Assembly (NCBI GenBank): GCA_017506865.1
Contig: JAFCMP010000534.1
Coordinates: 186,001-250,000, forward strand
Reading direction: 5' to 3'
Length of the DNA stretch: 64,000 nt
From: Tribonema minus
Taxonomy: Eukaryota > Sar > Xanthophyceae > Tribonematales > Tribonemataceae
The number at the start of each line of letters is the position of its first letter. Position 1 is the stretch's first letter. The position numbers were made by a program, and so were the translations under genes. Of this stretch, positions 1 to 12,189 are shown piece by piece. A model generated the notes under the pieces. That model saw only the letters and a list, made by a program, of their open reading frames with translations. It was not told where the DNA came from and made no database searches.

Positions 1-99
1 CTCGACAAATGCCTTATCCATACCACAGCGCATGCATCCTTGTGCGCCCATCAACATTGGCCAAATCATATGATCATGTCCATGGCGGTGCGGTGTTAC

Positions 100-3000
100 C
101 TTGGCTCTTTCTTCATGAACTGCGCGTACGCTGCATCCTTGTCGTCCTTCCACAGCCAGTCGTACTCGCTAAAGCTCTGCAGGTACTCGTGGACAGTGTT
201 TCGGATGCCCTGTATACAGGCGCGAACACAATCAGAAAGGTTATGGTGAACACAGCGGTGACTATCAGATGAAGGGCAACTTCAAAGGAGCTGCAATTTG
301 CCACTAATGACTCTCCATATTCTCAGCAGTGGTGCTTCCTGGAAAAAAGGTGCTTCCTGGCAACTGTCTCAGGGCTAGGACTAGCGGGCTAGAAAATACA
401 AGTGGGGTAAGCCTCACAAGCCCTGCTCGGATGCTCGTGCCAGTGCACTCAGGCGCCACAGTGGTTGTAATGTGGAGACACACCACAAATAAATTGTTGA
501 AGTTGAAGTAGCCACACGTTGCGCACTGCCACGTACCTGTATGCAGCCCGTGAGCAGCAGCGCCACGCGGACGATCTCAATGTCCTTGGTGATGCGCTCG
601 AAGAAGTTGGCGCGCGCGGGGGCGGCAGCAGCGCTCAATGCTGTCTCATCGCTCAGGGGCCAGTCCTGCACCTGCTTGAAGCACCCCAGGACGGCCTGCG
701 GGGCAGGGCAGAGATAGCAGCGCGGCGCGTTGAGATTGGCGCGTTTTCCTCCAGTTCATTGGTGCACACTTTGCATGTTATGAAGTACGTCCCGCTTTGC
801 AGTAAAAATAGTCAGTCCCATGCATGATGCCTGCGAGCAGACAATGGCAAGGGCTTGGTACAGGCGGTCCGTGAAAACTGCTCTCTGGCGTGCTGCCCGC
901 ATGTTGCACTGAGGCAGTCATGTCGTTGAGAAATGTCACATCTGAAAAGATGCACCATCAAGTGTCGTTTTATGCTTGTACAGTATGTGTGTACGCGTCA
1001 AGCCAATGCCTACCCCAATGCACCACGCCTACACAGCGTGCCAGTCGCACAACTCCTGAGGACACGGGTTGGGGGCCAGGGCTAAGGGTAGGTTGCAGTT
1101 AGGCTGGCAGGCACCACGGTGTGCCGTTCACACACATGGTGTGCCAGTCACACACATGTTGTGAGAGGGTTTCTGGCTGGTTTGAGGTTCAGCTAGACTT
1201 AGGGTTACGGCTAGTGTTTAGGGTTATGGCTGGCGCGTGCACAGTGTACCTGCGCGCGCTCTTGTTGATGTCAGGCTAGTGTGCCAGTCCTATACACACT
1301 GTGAGAGGGTTGCAGCCGGGGTTGGCGTTGGGCTAGCGTTAGGATTAGAGCTAGAGTTTAAGGCTGGCGGGTACACCGCGTACCTGCGCGCTTCTGTTGA
1401 TGGCAGGCTAGGGCTAGGGCTAGGAATAGTAACAGGCTAGGCTTAGGGCCAGGAGTTGAAGCTGGCGTGTGCACCGCGTACCTGCGCGCTTTTGTCGATT
1501 TCAGGCCAGGGTTAGGGCTAGGGTTAGTGTTAGGCGAGGGCTAGGACTAGGGTTAGCATGTGCACCGCGTACCTGTGCGCTCTTATTGATGCACTCCTGG
1601 ATCTCGTCCAGGCTGGGCATGAGGTTCACGCGCGCGGGGGGTTCCAGTTGGACGTCCACCTGACATCGCAGGGTCACAAACGCACAGACAGAGTGAGAGG
1701 CGTGTCGGTGGCAGTGTGCGCGGCCGCAGTGCTCAAAGTTCAAGTATGAGTTAAGTGGGGGACGCTCCACCTGAGGGTAAGTATGACCTGTTTGTCTCAA
1801 GAACAGTGAAGGCAGTGGCGTCCGGCATGAAATACCACTCAGAAAGTGCACCACTAGGGATACTGCAATACTTCAAGGAGGGGTGACGCTATCTCCTGGA
1901 AGTGTACCTGCAGTTGCGCTTGCTGAACCAGACACCATGGACGCTACAGTCTGCATCTGCAGGCTCACTGCTGAGCTACCACTGCTGCCGCCCAGACATG
2001 CTGCACTTGAGGCAATTTGTTGGTGACAAGTGCACGTCAGTAGCCATTCATCGCATGGTGCAGTACGATGTTGCCCCAGGGTTAGCGTGAGAGACTCAAA
2101 GTTCAATTCTTGTCAGGTGGCAGTTCAACTGACACAGAAACTTACCTCGAAGAACGGTCGCTGCAGGCCCTTGGGCCCGCCCGCCGCGTTGCGGCTCTGT
2201 ATGCGGTTCTTGAGGGCGTTCATGGAGTTCTTGGCGCAGTGCAGCAGCGCCTGGTACATGAAGTGGTTGTAGTGCCGCTTGAGCTTATGCACCTCCTGCG
2301 CGCACAAGGACACGGTCACAATTGCGCAGCGCACAGAGGAACATTTTAGTGGGTGATATTGCAAATTGTATCGTGCGAAGAAAAGGGGCCTGAGTGCAGC
2401 AAAAGATGCGTTGCGGTATTCAATCGAGGGATAAATGCATTGTGTGCTGCTGATGCACCTCCTGTGCGGGCCAGCGCACACAATTTGCGCAGCACGCACG
2501 GGCAGACACAGTTGAGTCGTGCCGTCCAGCTGACCTAACCCTAACCCTAACCCTAACCCTAAGACGTGCTCGCGATAGGCGCGGTGCACCGCAAGTGCGG
2601 GAGTTAGGCAGCGCCGCAACCGCACTGTAGCCTAGGAGCTTGCCAGGATTGCGAGCACACGTACTTCAATAGCGTGCAGCGCAACTCACAGTGTCACGCA
2701 GCAGCTGTGCTCGAGCGGCGATGGTGCGCGCTTCGCAAGTGAAAGGAGGGGTGTAGAATGAGCGTTGGCTTTAGCCTTTGGGTTACGGCCAGGGACGTGT
2801 GCGCATGCAACCTACCTCCTCCTGCACTCTTTCCAGGTGCTCGTCCAGAGGGTATGCCTTGATGATCTTCACCAGATCCTCCACGGCGTGCATGATCTCC
2901 ACCTGCGGGCCGCAGCACGGCACTCACTGTGAATGTGAGGTAAAAGGATGGATGCTTATGCGTCTCGCGCGCCATCTCTGGTCACAGGTGGCGCGCAACA

Positions 3001-5316
3001 GCAAGCAGTTGAAAGCTGATAGCAAATTTGCATCCTGACGGTATTCGCAAATCAGGTCATAATCTGGCTAAGGCTGTAGGCTGGTCATGCATACATAAGG
3101 TCAACGATCCGCGGCTCAAAATGTACTAAGCACTGTTGAACAGAAAAACTTCAACAATGGAGCGTCGCCCAGAACATGACTAATTGCACCAGAGGCATGC
3201 TCGTCAACACGCCATCACAAGAGACCCCCCCGCCCCCCCAACGGTACAGTCACGGTCTTCCCCTGCAGCAGCTTGCAGCGGCTGAGTATGTGCATCACGC
3301 TGGTGTAACACGACTGAGGTAAGCAGATGAAGTCAGGGCACCACAAGACACCACCCCCCCCCCTATCGGCCACTCACATTCTTCCCCTGCAAGACACACA
3401 CCCCCTTGCGGACACTCACGTTCTTCCCCTGCAGCAGCTTGCTGCGGCTGAGAATGTGCGCGTGCTGCAGGTCCACAAACTCCTGCACCGTGAAGCCGCG
3501 ATCCGTGGGCAGCTCCACCAGCAGCGTGCGGCTCACGATCTTCAAGTTCTTCTCGACGCGGTTCTCGACAATGTCGTTGATGTTGCCCACGAGCTCCTCC
3601 AGCTTCTGCAGGCCCGTGTGAACCTGCGCCTTGTACGCGTCGATGTTCATGGACGTCCACGTGAGAGTCACCATGCCCGGGCGCAGCTTGTACTCCATGT
3701 CGTTGAAGTGCGGGCGCAGGACCATGGCGGTCACGGGAATCACCTGAGCGAGGGGGGGGGATTTGGAGGGTGTCTGATTCAGCTCGTGAGCTGTAGGAAT
3801 CTGCGCTGCCCTCTGTTTGTGCTTACTGCGTATACAGTGAATTGCAGATGTTGACTGTTGTGTGTGCACAAGACATGACGCGTTCAGGCACTTCCAGGCC
3901 ATTTACAAACCAGCAGCCAGTGCACCTTGTGATCTGCAAAGCGAATGTCTACACCAGCCAGTGCCATCACATGTACCACCGGGGGATGGTGGAAAGACTG
4001 AGCCTTAGCCGAATAAACTCTCAGGTCTGGTAAGCTGACATGCTAGAACTGCTGTCACAGTGCCAATGATGCATGTTTGAGTTGAAGTTGAAGTTTGGTT
4101 CGGCGACTCACCTTCATGACGACATGGTCATACTTGGTGAGAGCCCAGTGGAGGTCATTGTAGTACGCCTTGAACTTCTCCTCCTGCAACGAACGTGAAT
4201 GCAAGCACAAGCAGCAGCAGCGCGCTTCAGTCTCAAAGCACATGGTGGTGTTTATCCCTAGACATGGCCGCAGATGCCACTCCCCACTGCACATGCGCAC
4301 CCTCTTGCTCATACACGTACCCAGTTCATCGCACTCAAATGCAAGATCAGATCAGTTTCGACCGATCCAGCTGTTGCACTTTTGCTGATGCATGTGCCCA
4401 CTTCAGGGGGTTAGGAAGTAGGGCTAGCCTAGGGTTAGCCTACGGGGTTAGCCGAATCATGCATGCCTTACCCACTCTGCACGCCACGCACCTGGAACAG
4501 CGCAATCTTGGCCGACGCACTTTTGCTCGTACTTGTGGCCAGTTCAGGGTTAGGATTAGGGTCAACCTAGGGTTAGCCCAGGGTTAGCCGCATCACGCAT
4601 ACCAACCTACTCAGCACACCACCGCGCACCTGGAACAGCGCAATCTTGGCCGACTCGGGGATCTCCAGCCCCATCCTGTCGAGGCAGCGCGCCTCGCGTA
4701 TGAGCTGCAGGATCTCCTGGTCGAGGTTGACGTACAGCTTGCCGTCGTCGGGGTGGCGTATGATGAGCGTCGCCTGCAGGCCCGTCTTGGCCTGGTCGAT
4801 GGACTGCACCCACGCCTGGTACCAGAGATACTCGAAGGCGACGAGCGTGCGCGCGACCTTGTTGTACATCTTGATGATGCGCTTGGCGTCCTGCAAGGCG
4901 GGCAGGGTAGGGAAAGGGTGCTAGGGTTAGGGTCACGTTACGAATGCAGCTCATAATGAGTATCGCTGTGAGCCTGCGGCGATCAGATATGCAATGACTG
5001 AACGGACGTCGGGTGGCAGAGGTATTCGATGCCGATGAGCATGCGCGCGATCTTGTTCTGCAAACATATTGATGATGCAGTTGGCGTCCTGCAAGGCGGG
5101 CAGCAAGGCACCTAGGTTAGGACTAAGGCGCTAGGGTTCGGGCTAGGGCCATGTTGTGGGTGTGGCTTGCGGTGAGCATTGCTGCAGTGAAGTGGACTAG
5201 GGCTGGGACGAGGACCATGTTACGGCATCGAATCAGGGTTAGGGTTAGCGGTACTGGGTGCCGTATGTACCTCATGAGAATATTGCGCCGCTCATGCCTG
5301 GTGGTGTTTGAAATAG

Positions 5317-5348
<32 letters not shown>

Positions 5349-8300
5349 CAATACACACACACACACACACACGAGCGCGCATGAAAGCTGGCTGTTCACT
5401 TCAATGCTGCGTTACAGCTGGAGCCGCCCTCAGGTGATGACGTCAGGTGATGAGCGTGGAGTGCGGTGATGCTAGGGTAAAGGCCTAGGCAAGGCGCGGC
5501 TACACAATTGTCCTCACAAACCTAGTCCAGCACTGCTGCAGCTCCACGCACCTTGCCAGCGAGCACATTCTGGTTGCTCTCGAAGTGCTTCATGGGCTCC
5601 TCGATGCGCTTCAGCAGGTGTCGGCTCCAGGTGATGTTGCCCGCGACGGGCGGCAGGTTGCGCGGCAGCGGCGGGTCGTGCTTCTGCTTCTCGTACAGCT
5701 GCTGCACCTGTTCCAGCTCTATGCCGTAGTTCTGAGGGGGCAAATGAGTAGCAAGAACAACACGCAAAGACGAGATATGTGAGCAGGAGCCCGAAGCCAA
5801 CCACCTCTATCACTGATACACAGCTGCAGACACCAATCAGCATCACCAGCTTTTCACAAACTCTGTGCAGGACAATGCCGGCCAATCACTGGCGGTGTGC
5901 CATTGTTCTTCAGTGCCACATGCACATCACAGAGAATGATTCATATCTTCCATTGAGCGTTTCTGGCGTTGCAAGCAACCCGCACAATGGCGTTGAAAGC
6001 AACCCACACAATGCGGAGGCTCTCCACCCCTGCATAATTCGCAATTTCAATGCATACAGAGGAGCGTCACCAGCACACACCTGGAAGATGATGTTGAGCT
6101 TGGAGTCGAGGTCGCTCTTGAGGCTCTCGCGCTGCAGGATGCCCTGGAAGCGCCGCAGCAGGTGCAGCGAGTGCTCTATTGACGTGATGTTCTCGAACGA
6201 CTGGTTGATGAACTGCTGGAGGCGACTCTCCAGATCGCTGATCTTCACGTTGAACTCCACGTAGTCTCTGTCGAAGCGGTTGTTGTGGAAGGCGAGGAGG
6301 TCGTGGCGCTTGCCGCGCAGGTCACGGACTATCGCCTGGAAGTGCGCTATTAGCGGCTCCATGCCCTCGAGCCGGTTCTCGCTGAGGCTCGTGAACTGGT
6401 CGATCGTGCTGAACATGTCGATGAGCTTGATGACGCGGCGGCAGAACAGGTCAAACTTGCCAAAGACCTGCGGGGAGGGGGGGAGGGGGGGGCAACAGCA
6501 GGCCAATGTCAGGCGCTGCGAATTGATTGGGCGCAGTATCACTTCCTGAGTGAGCACTGCGCACCGAGTGCAGTGCATTCATTGACTGCGCGCTGCGCAC
6601 TTGCTGAGTTCACGTTGAACCTGCCACACCATGGAGGCTGCGCATTGTTGACTGAGCAATGGGCATTAGCTGAGCATGTGCAGTTGCTGAACTGAGCGCT
6701 GCGCTATGCATCAACTGAGCATCATCCGCGAAGCGCTGCAGCTGAGCACTGTGCAATCGCTGACTGAGCGCTGTGCCTTCATGAGCGCTGTCCTGGACGC
6801 TGCGCACTGGCTGAGCACTGCGGTCCATTCACTGACTGAGCGCTGCACATCCACTCAGCAGTGCTCAGCCACTGACCTCCATCTCGTTGAAGTCAAACTG
6901 CTTGCCCTTGGGCGCCTCCCCGAGCTTGGCCTTGGTCAGGCGGTACTGCTCCTGGTAGGCCTCGTTGAGCTTGAGGCAGCTCTCCAACCGCCGAACCAAC
7001 TCCTCGGGGTCCTTGTCCCACAGCGCGTCCACGCTGTCGCCCCCCAGCACGCAGCTCTGTAGGGGGAAATCAGATGTAGAGCAGGCATTGAAATCAGTGC
7101 CCAATGTGGTTCCGTGTGCTTCAATGCAAGGCTGGACCCCACGCTGCAACCTGGCAGTGCCAGGTTCTGCGCTTGAGCCACTCTGCACTGCAGCACGCGC
7201 AGGGCACGCAGACCTTGCATACACACAAAGCACAAAACTTTCATGGCGCAGCACGCGACCCCCACCTTGCAGTTGGCGATCATCTGGTTGGTGATCTTGA
7301 CAAAGAGCCCGGTCATGCGCTCGCTCGTGTTGTAGTAGCGCGCGATTGTGTGGATCATCTTGATGGAGTTGAGGAGCGCGGGGAGCGTGTCCACGATCGT
7401 CGCGGGCGCCCCGCCGTACAGCGGCTCGATGAAGCGCTCGAGCGTGAACAGGTACTTCACGTTGTCCTTGGCCTCGTTTGCGGCCTCGGTGATGTCGACG
7501 TCCGTCTGCTTCCAGCGCCGCAGCAGCGCTCCGACGCGCGCGCGCACGGGCTCCGCCGCGCTGCGCGTCACCGCCGACAGCAGCCCCACCACCGCCTTGC
7601 AGTCGCGCCGCGTCAGCTGCTCCGTGATGCTCGTGAGGCGCTGCATGCGCGCGCGCCAGTACTCGAGCTCGCCGCGCGGGCCCACGTCCGCGCCGCCGTC
7701 CGCCGCCGCCGCCGCCGCCGCCGCCTGCGCGCAACGCCGAGTGATTGGCTGTGAGACAATGTGGGCAGGCGTTACTTTCTACAGTAACAAACTACAGGGT
7801 TGTTGGCGCTGCATGCAGCGCTCAAGCTTGCCGCGCTGGCCGATGTGCGCGCTGCCGTCCGCCGCCGCCGCCGCCGCCGCCGCCTGCGCGCAATGGTGCG
7901 CCAAGGCACTGCTTGTCAGACGACCTCGCCACAAACGCTGGCACGGTGGTCGGTGTTTAACAGTCAATATGGACACGGGGTGAGAGGCGAGGTGCACTGC
8001 GCGCGCAGCGCTGGAGCTGACTGCGCGCCTGCCAACATCTGCGCCGCACTTATTTGGCTTGCTCACTGTGCGAGCAACGACTCGAAACCGGCATGGAGCC
8101 TTGAAGACAGCATCGCGCACTTCTGTTGCTGAAGTGCTTGCTCTCTACGACAACGCGTCCGCCGCGCGCGCGCCACCCGCCTGCGGCCCGTTGAGGTACG
8201 CCTCGTTTTTGGCTCGCGTCACTGCGCGAGCAGTGCAACAAAGCGTGCGATGGGGGTGCGCAGGTCAATCCTGTCATTGCCGGCTTCAAGTGTGCCGGCT

Positions 8301-10512
8301 CACTCCCCACTCTCTACCGCAACGCGTCCGCTGCACGCAAACAATGCGCGGCGTCGCTCGCTCGCCTGCGGCCCATTCAGACCACCGCGCGAGCACCACC
8401 TGAAAGCGCGCCATCAGGGCGCGCAGTTCAATCCTGTCATCGCAAACAACTGCGGCAGCGCTCACTCGCCTGAGGGCCCTTGAGGTACGCCTCTATCTGC
8501 TCGCACCATCGCGCGAGCAGCACCTCGAGCATGACATGGGAGTTCACAGTTCAACTCTGCCAAGTCACTGCGGCAGCGCTCACCTGGGGGCCGTTGAGGT
8601 ACGCCTCGATCTGCTCGCACCACTGCGCGAGCAGCGCCTCGAAGCGCGGCACGAGCTCCGGCGACGCGTTGACGCGCTGCGTGAAGGTGCGCACGTCACC
8701 CGCGTCCGCGCTCGCCGCGATGGCGGGGTCCAGCGGCAGCAGCTCCAGGCCGCCCGCCAGGGACTTGACGCCCTCGCGCAGCGCGTGCGCGAAGCGCTCC
8801 GTCTCGCCCATGAACTCGGCGCGCTGCGCGTCGTCGGCGCGCCCCCAGCCGTCGCTGCGCAGCAGAGCGGAGCGCGCGGGGGTCGAGTTCGGTTAGCTCT
8901 GAGTACACACGTGTGTGTAAGTGTGTGTGTGTGTGTCTGCAGTTCAGTTTGTTGATGGGTGAACGCACGACGTTGACGTCGCCCTACCCCTAACCCTAAC
9001 CAGGCCGTACTTGTCTTGCCCATAAAGTTGGGCGCAATGTACGTCGTTGGTGCGGCCCTCGGCCGCCGCTGAGCGCCCAGCGAGTCGAGAGTTAGGGTTA
9101 GGGTTAGGGTTAGCGAGGCGGCAGGCGTCACGTGAGGTCAATGCTAGGCGCGCGCAGCAGTGTCTGTATGTGCAGTTGAGTTTTGGCGGTGAATGTATGC
9201 ACAACACTGTTGGCGCGGAAGCCCCCCATCTCTGTGCACGACGCTGCGCTCCACGGTGCCTGTGCGTCGTGCCAGTGCTCTGCCAGCTCGCACGCCTGTC
9301 AGTAGCTGACGTGTGTGCGTGCGTGTGTGGTCCCTACTTGCAGCACATCCCTGCAGCGCTCGTTCGCGTTGTTCAAAGCAGTAACAGTGCTCAGCTTTTT
9401 GCATATGCTCAACAGCGTCTCAGTGCTCGGTGTGTTGATAACTCTGGTTGTTGAAACAGCATCAGTGCTCAGCTTCTTGCACGTGTGCAACATCGTCTCA
9501 GTGCTCAGTGTGTTGGTTGTCCTCCCTGTCCCAGTGCTCAGCGCGCCGCGCGCCACGCCTCAGCGCAGCTCAGCCCCACGACACAACGCGCGCGCACACT
9601 CCTCACCTGGCCTGCAGCAGCGGCCCTATGAAGCGCGTGAGCGCCGCCTCAATCGCCGCCAGCGCGTTGCCGCTCATCTCCCCGTACAGCACGGCGCCGT
9701 CGTCCGCCTGCGACGTGTCCACGTTCGCGCCCTCCTTCGCCGCGCGCAGGAAGTAGCAGCACTTGTCCGTCAGCAGCTCCCCCGTGCCGTCGCTGATGAA
9801 GAGCTCGAGGACGGGCGGCGCGGCGGCGGCGGCGGAGGCGGCGGGGTCCGCCGCCGCCGCTGCTGCCGCCGCCGCCGCCGCCGCCGCCGCGCCGGGATCG
9901 CGCACTGCTTGGTAGAGGACGAAGAGTCGCCGCGCGCCGTCGCCGGAGAAGAGGGAGTTGAACTTTGCGATGGTGTCCTCCTGGGGCAGTGCAAGGGATC
10001 GGGGGGATATGTAGAGTTGAGCATTCTGATGTTGTGCACCCCTCATTGTTGCAAATGGGTAGAAAAGTGTAGACAGAGCGAACCAACGTGTGGGGCCACT
10101 TTGCCGAACAGGGCATGTGTAGTGCATACGGTGTTAAGGGAGACAGAGGTGGCAGGCTGACTATATTGTGGCAGAAACAGGTGGGCTGTGATCGTGCTTT
10201 CTGACAAAGTCGAATGATGTGATTGGCAGCGAACAAAGTATCGCCGCAGCTGTTGACAATTCGGACAACAATAGTGTACGATTCACAGCAACATCGACAT
10301 GCTATGTGCATGAGCGGCTAGCTGCCCGTACGACATGTCCTACATGTCGGCAGCCAGGCCTGCATGCAACAGCAGCAGCACCAATTGATGTTCGAGCATC
10401 AAGCGGGGCTCACCTTTCGCATGAAGGCCTGGGCCTTGCTGTCGTCTACGTTGGGACCGAAAGAATCTACTATCTTGCTCATGCACCATCTGTGCCGAGC
10501 CGTGAGAGCCAT
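100..10512 (-). CDS. Axonemal dynein heavy chain, N-terminal (tail) part, partial at left edge
   Basis: Tail region of a dynein heavy chain, the ATP-driven motor of the flagellar axoneme. I joined 15 exons in phase: 10414-10512, 9607-9980, 8584-8854, 7266-7724, 6877-7056, 6081-6467, 5552-5731, 4630-4890, 4112-4183, 3420-3743, 2816-2902, 2146-2295, 1573-1659, 537-695, 100-209, then off the window. They encode about 1,066 residues of an expected ~4,500, so the AAA motor lies outside. Dynein tail signatures seen are GELEYWRARMQRL, FGKFDLFCRRVIKLIDMF and YDWLWKDDKDAAYAQF. Start: the ATG at 10512 is the first after an in-frame stop and has A at -3 and G at +4; a second ATG is at 10482. Polyalanine runs occur in exon 2 and at the start of exon 4. 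The DHC_N1 sequence looks closest to the outer-arm gamma/DNAH5-8 class, which is a judgement from memory. Twelve of the 14 introns are phase 0. Confidence 0.93.
1228..1600 (-). repeat. Tandem copies of dynein exon 13 donor junction in the downstream intron
   Basis: The real exon end at 1573 (donor reads CAG|GTACGCGGTGCAC on the minus strand) is echoed at about 1461-1505, 1362-1408 and 1229-1275. Each copy keeps roughly 20 coding bases (I-N-K-S-A-Q-like) plus the donor and about 12 intron bases. Copies are 95-137 bp apart and separated by degenerate TTAGGG/CTAGGG stretches. Confidence 0.85.
2285..2505 (-). repeat. Copy of dynein exon 12 acceptor junction in the upstream intron
   Basis: About 2451-2505 is a diverged copy of about 2285-2340, which spans the first bases of exon 12 and its acceptor (shared core ATGCACCTCCTG then CACAATT and GCGCAGC). 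The copy sits in the intron upstream of exon 12 in transcript sense, just before a perfect telomeric tract. Confidence 0.65.
2536..2562. repeat. Interstitial telomeric repeat (CCCTAA)n
   Basis: More than four perfect CCTAAC units in the dynein intron between exons 11 and 12. Similar tracts are at 8985-9001, 9088-9113 (TTAGGG orientation), 30103-30135 and 63001-63021. Degenerate versions are at 1190-1560, 4400-4600, 4918-4935, 5130-5250, 57700-57815 and 63765-63840. Both orientations occur, and nearly all lie in introns. Confidence 0.85.
3252..3460 (-). repeat. Copies of dynein exon 10 donor junction
   Basis: The real exon 10 end is at 3420. Copies lie at about 3255-3295 (CTTCCCCTGCAGCAGCTTGC shared, then the following ~20 exon bases) and at 3371-3392 (a shorter copy that includes the ACTCAC donor complement). 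Confidence 0.7.
4486..5105 (-). repeat. Echoes of both edges of dynein exon 8
   Basis: Exon 8 is 4630-4890. Its donor side (4627-4655) is repeated at about 4490-4518 with near identity (CACCTGGAACAGCGCAATCT shared). Its acceptor side (about 4830-4908, ending CTGCAAGGCGGGCAG) is repeated at about 5022-5105 with several substitutions that break the reading frame. So both flanking introns carry a decayed copy of the nearer exon edge. Confidence 0.8.
5322..5374. repeat. (AC)n microsatellite
   Basis: About 50 bases of AC dinucleotides with one CAAT interruption, inside the dynein intron between exons 7 and 8. A shorter (GT)n tract is at 8909-8937. Confidence 0.9.
6545..6876. repeat. Degenerate CTGAGC-rich minisatellite in a dynein intron
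   Basis: The intron between exons 5 and 6 contains many imperfect units of the form TGACTGAGCGCTGCGC, running up to the donor at 6876. A related but different series based on CAGTGCTCAGC lies at about 9370-9570 in the intron between exons 2 and 3. Confidence 0.6.
7660..7895 (-). repeat. Copy of dynein exon 4 acceptor junction
   Basis: The 5' end of exon 4 (7665-7724 plus acceptor) includes a (GCC)n run coding polyalanine. About 7817-7894 is a second copy, with the same (GCC)n run and the same CCTGCGCGCAA flank, in the upstream intron. A functional AG is kept in both. Confidence 0.8.
8177..8650 (-). repeat. Three decayed copies of dynein exon 3 donor junction
   Basis: The real exon 3 end is at 8584. 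Copies lie at about 8469-8531, 8363-8410 and 8180-8245, each with the GGCCCgTTGAGGTACGCCTC-type core (reading NGPQ of the protein backwards) and a GCGCGAGCAG block. Donor GT is replaced by GC in all three copies. Confidence 0.8.
8805..9085 (-). repeat. Copy of dynein exon 3 acceptor junction
   Basis: The 5' edge of exon 3 (8805-8870) is repeated with substitutions at 9019-9082 (shared GCCCAT, then CGTCGT, CCGCTG blocks), between two telomeric tracts. The reading frame is lost in the copy. Confidence 0.7.
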
Positions 10513-12189
10513 CTTCGGCAACTAGTCCTGTCGAGCTATTTTGACCTCTTTCCCAGAGCTCCTCGCCACTCCGTTGGCAGCTAGATCACCCTGGGTCACC
10601 GTCCTACCATGACCAACCGCAGTGTTGTCGTGTGTCCCCCCCGACGCTTGCACCAGCAGCAGCACTGGCAACAGAAGCGAGTCGGTATGCTATGATATCT
10701 TCTGCTGCCACCAATCGAGGGCTGCTGAACAGCGCTGGGCAGGCGTGTGTCTCGAAAAAAAAAGCACGGTTTGTGAAAAACCGTTATCTGCACATGGAGA
10801 GTTGAAGTTCGTGGAGTTGAACCAACATCCAGAATGCGCGTCTGCAGCTTGGCGCAGGCTACCTTCGCAACCACAGCTCGACAGCGAAGATACATGCTGC
10901 ATGCCATGCGCCGTCTGGCGCCGTCGTCATACAGTGGCGTCATCGTGCTGGCGAACCTCACCCGCTTGCAGTGTCGGGGGCCGGCGCCAAAGCTTTATTT
11001 CGCTCGCTCTCTGGCGAGTCCTGCCGTTTCTGCTGAGCAGTGGCTATCACTTTGAGTAAAACGTTCAAGGCCGTCATGACGTCCTAGGCTTCTCCACCAC
11101 CAAGTGATCCAGTAAAGGCCTTGGCACACTCCCTGGTCGGTGAGCTCTTCAAAGGCAGTCATTGCCGTCTTGGAGCCAGTGCCCTGGGCATGAGGATAAG
11201 GCGGACGCAGGCATGGCGAGCGCGTGCGACAAGGGGATTTAGGAGATTCTTCAGATTTCAAAGCGCTTTCTCTGCCATGCTTGATCTCCCCAGTCTCTGG
11301 AGTGCATCTGCCTTCCTTCTGTAGCTAGTCTCGAAGTCGCACTGCAGTCAAAGGCGCTGGACTGTGCAACGCCGACGCTGCATGCAAGCGGTTATGGACC
11401 GACACAGGGCTTGCTTGGTTTGACAGTGTGCAGATGCCAACAATCAGCGGCATGGCGCGGAGCCGCAGCACTTGTCAGCCGACAACACTAGCCATTGCAA
11501 CCTACGTGGCTTTTGCCTCAATGCCGCCATATGTGGTATCAGCAAAGCGGAAACTGCTGACCTGTACAACATGACAACATTAGAGGTACCGAGATGCGTT
11601 GCAACGATCGTACAGGGCCCGTGATGTGTTGCATCGACAACACCTGGGCGCACGCCTGGTGCAATTTCAGCCCGGCTGCTCATCAGTACAGGCCGTGCTG
11701 ATGCTGCTTGCAGCGCAACTCATGGACACAACCTTGTGCGAGCACGCCATGCTGTTGTGTCTGCCATTGGCGGTGCACTTGGCAAACGGGGCATCTCACA
11801 ACCACGTGCCTACTTGTTATAAATAACTTGCTATGGCACATACAGTGGCCTTTCAGGTAGAGCACGCTCGCACGATGTACCAACGTTCACCAGGTTTGCC
11901 GGCGTGCGCCAGCTGGCTCCATAGGCCTTTTGAACGATGACGTATGTAGCATGCATGGCATGCATTCAATACTTGAGGCGTTGCGAAAGGCCAGCAACCA
12001 GTTGAAGTGTGTGCTTTCATCGACCCTCACTCAACGAGCTACATTGCCCAGACGATTGATATGACCCTAGCTGCAAGGGTGCTTGACACACTTGTCCACG
12101 TTTTCCGCAACACACTTCAAAGCACATGGCGGCTTTGCAAATGCTTCAAGCACCTCCTTGCCCCCCCTCGCGACTCCACCATGTGGATC
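10513..12189. other. Intergenic region, no supported gene
   Basis: Upstream of the dynein gene. Only short open frames without recognisable domains are present, and codon-like composition is weak. It must hold the dynein promoter, but no TATA-like element can be assigned with confidence. A GTTGAAGTT/GGAGTTGAACC motif pair is at 10801-10824. Confidence 0.5.

Noticed and set aside
2536-2562. Perfect telomeric repeats as a chromosome end or assembly break
   Set aside because: The dynein reading frame continues in phase on both sides, so the tract is interstitial.
7104-7983. Plus-strand open frames opposite dynein exon 4
   Set aside because: Antisense shadows of a GC-rich exon; no domain, and they cross real splice sites.
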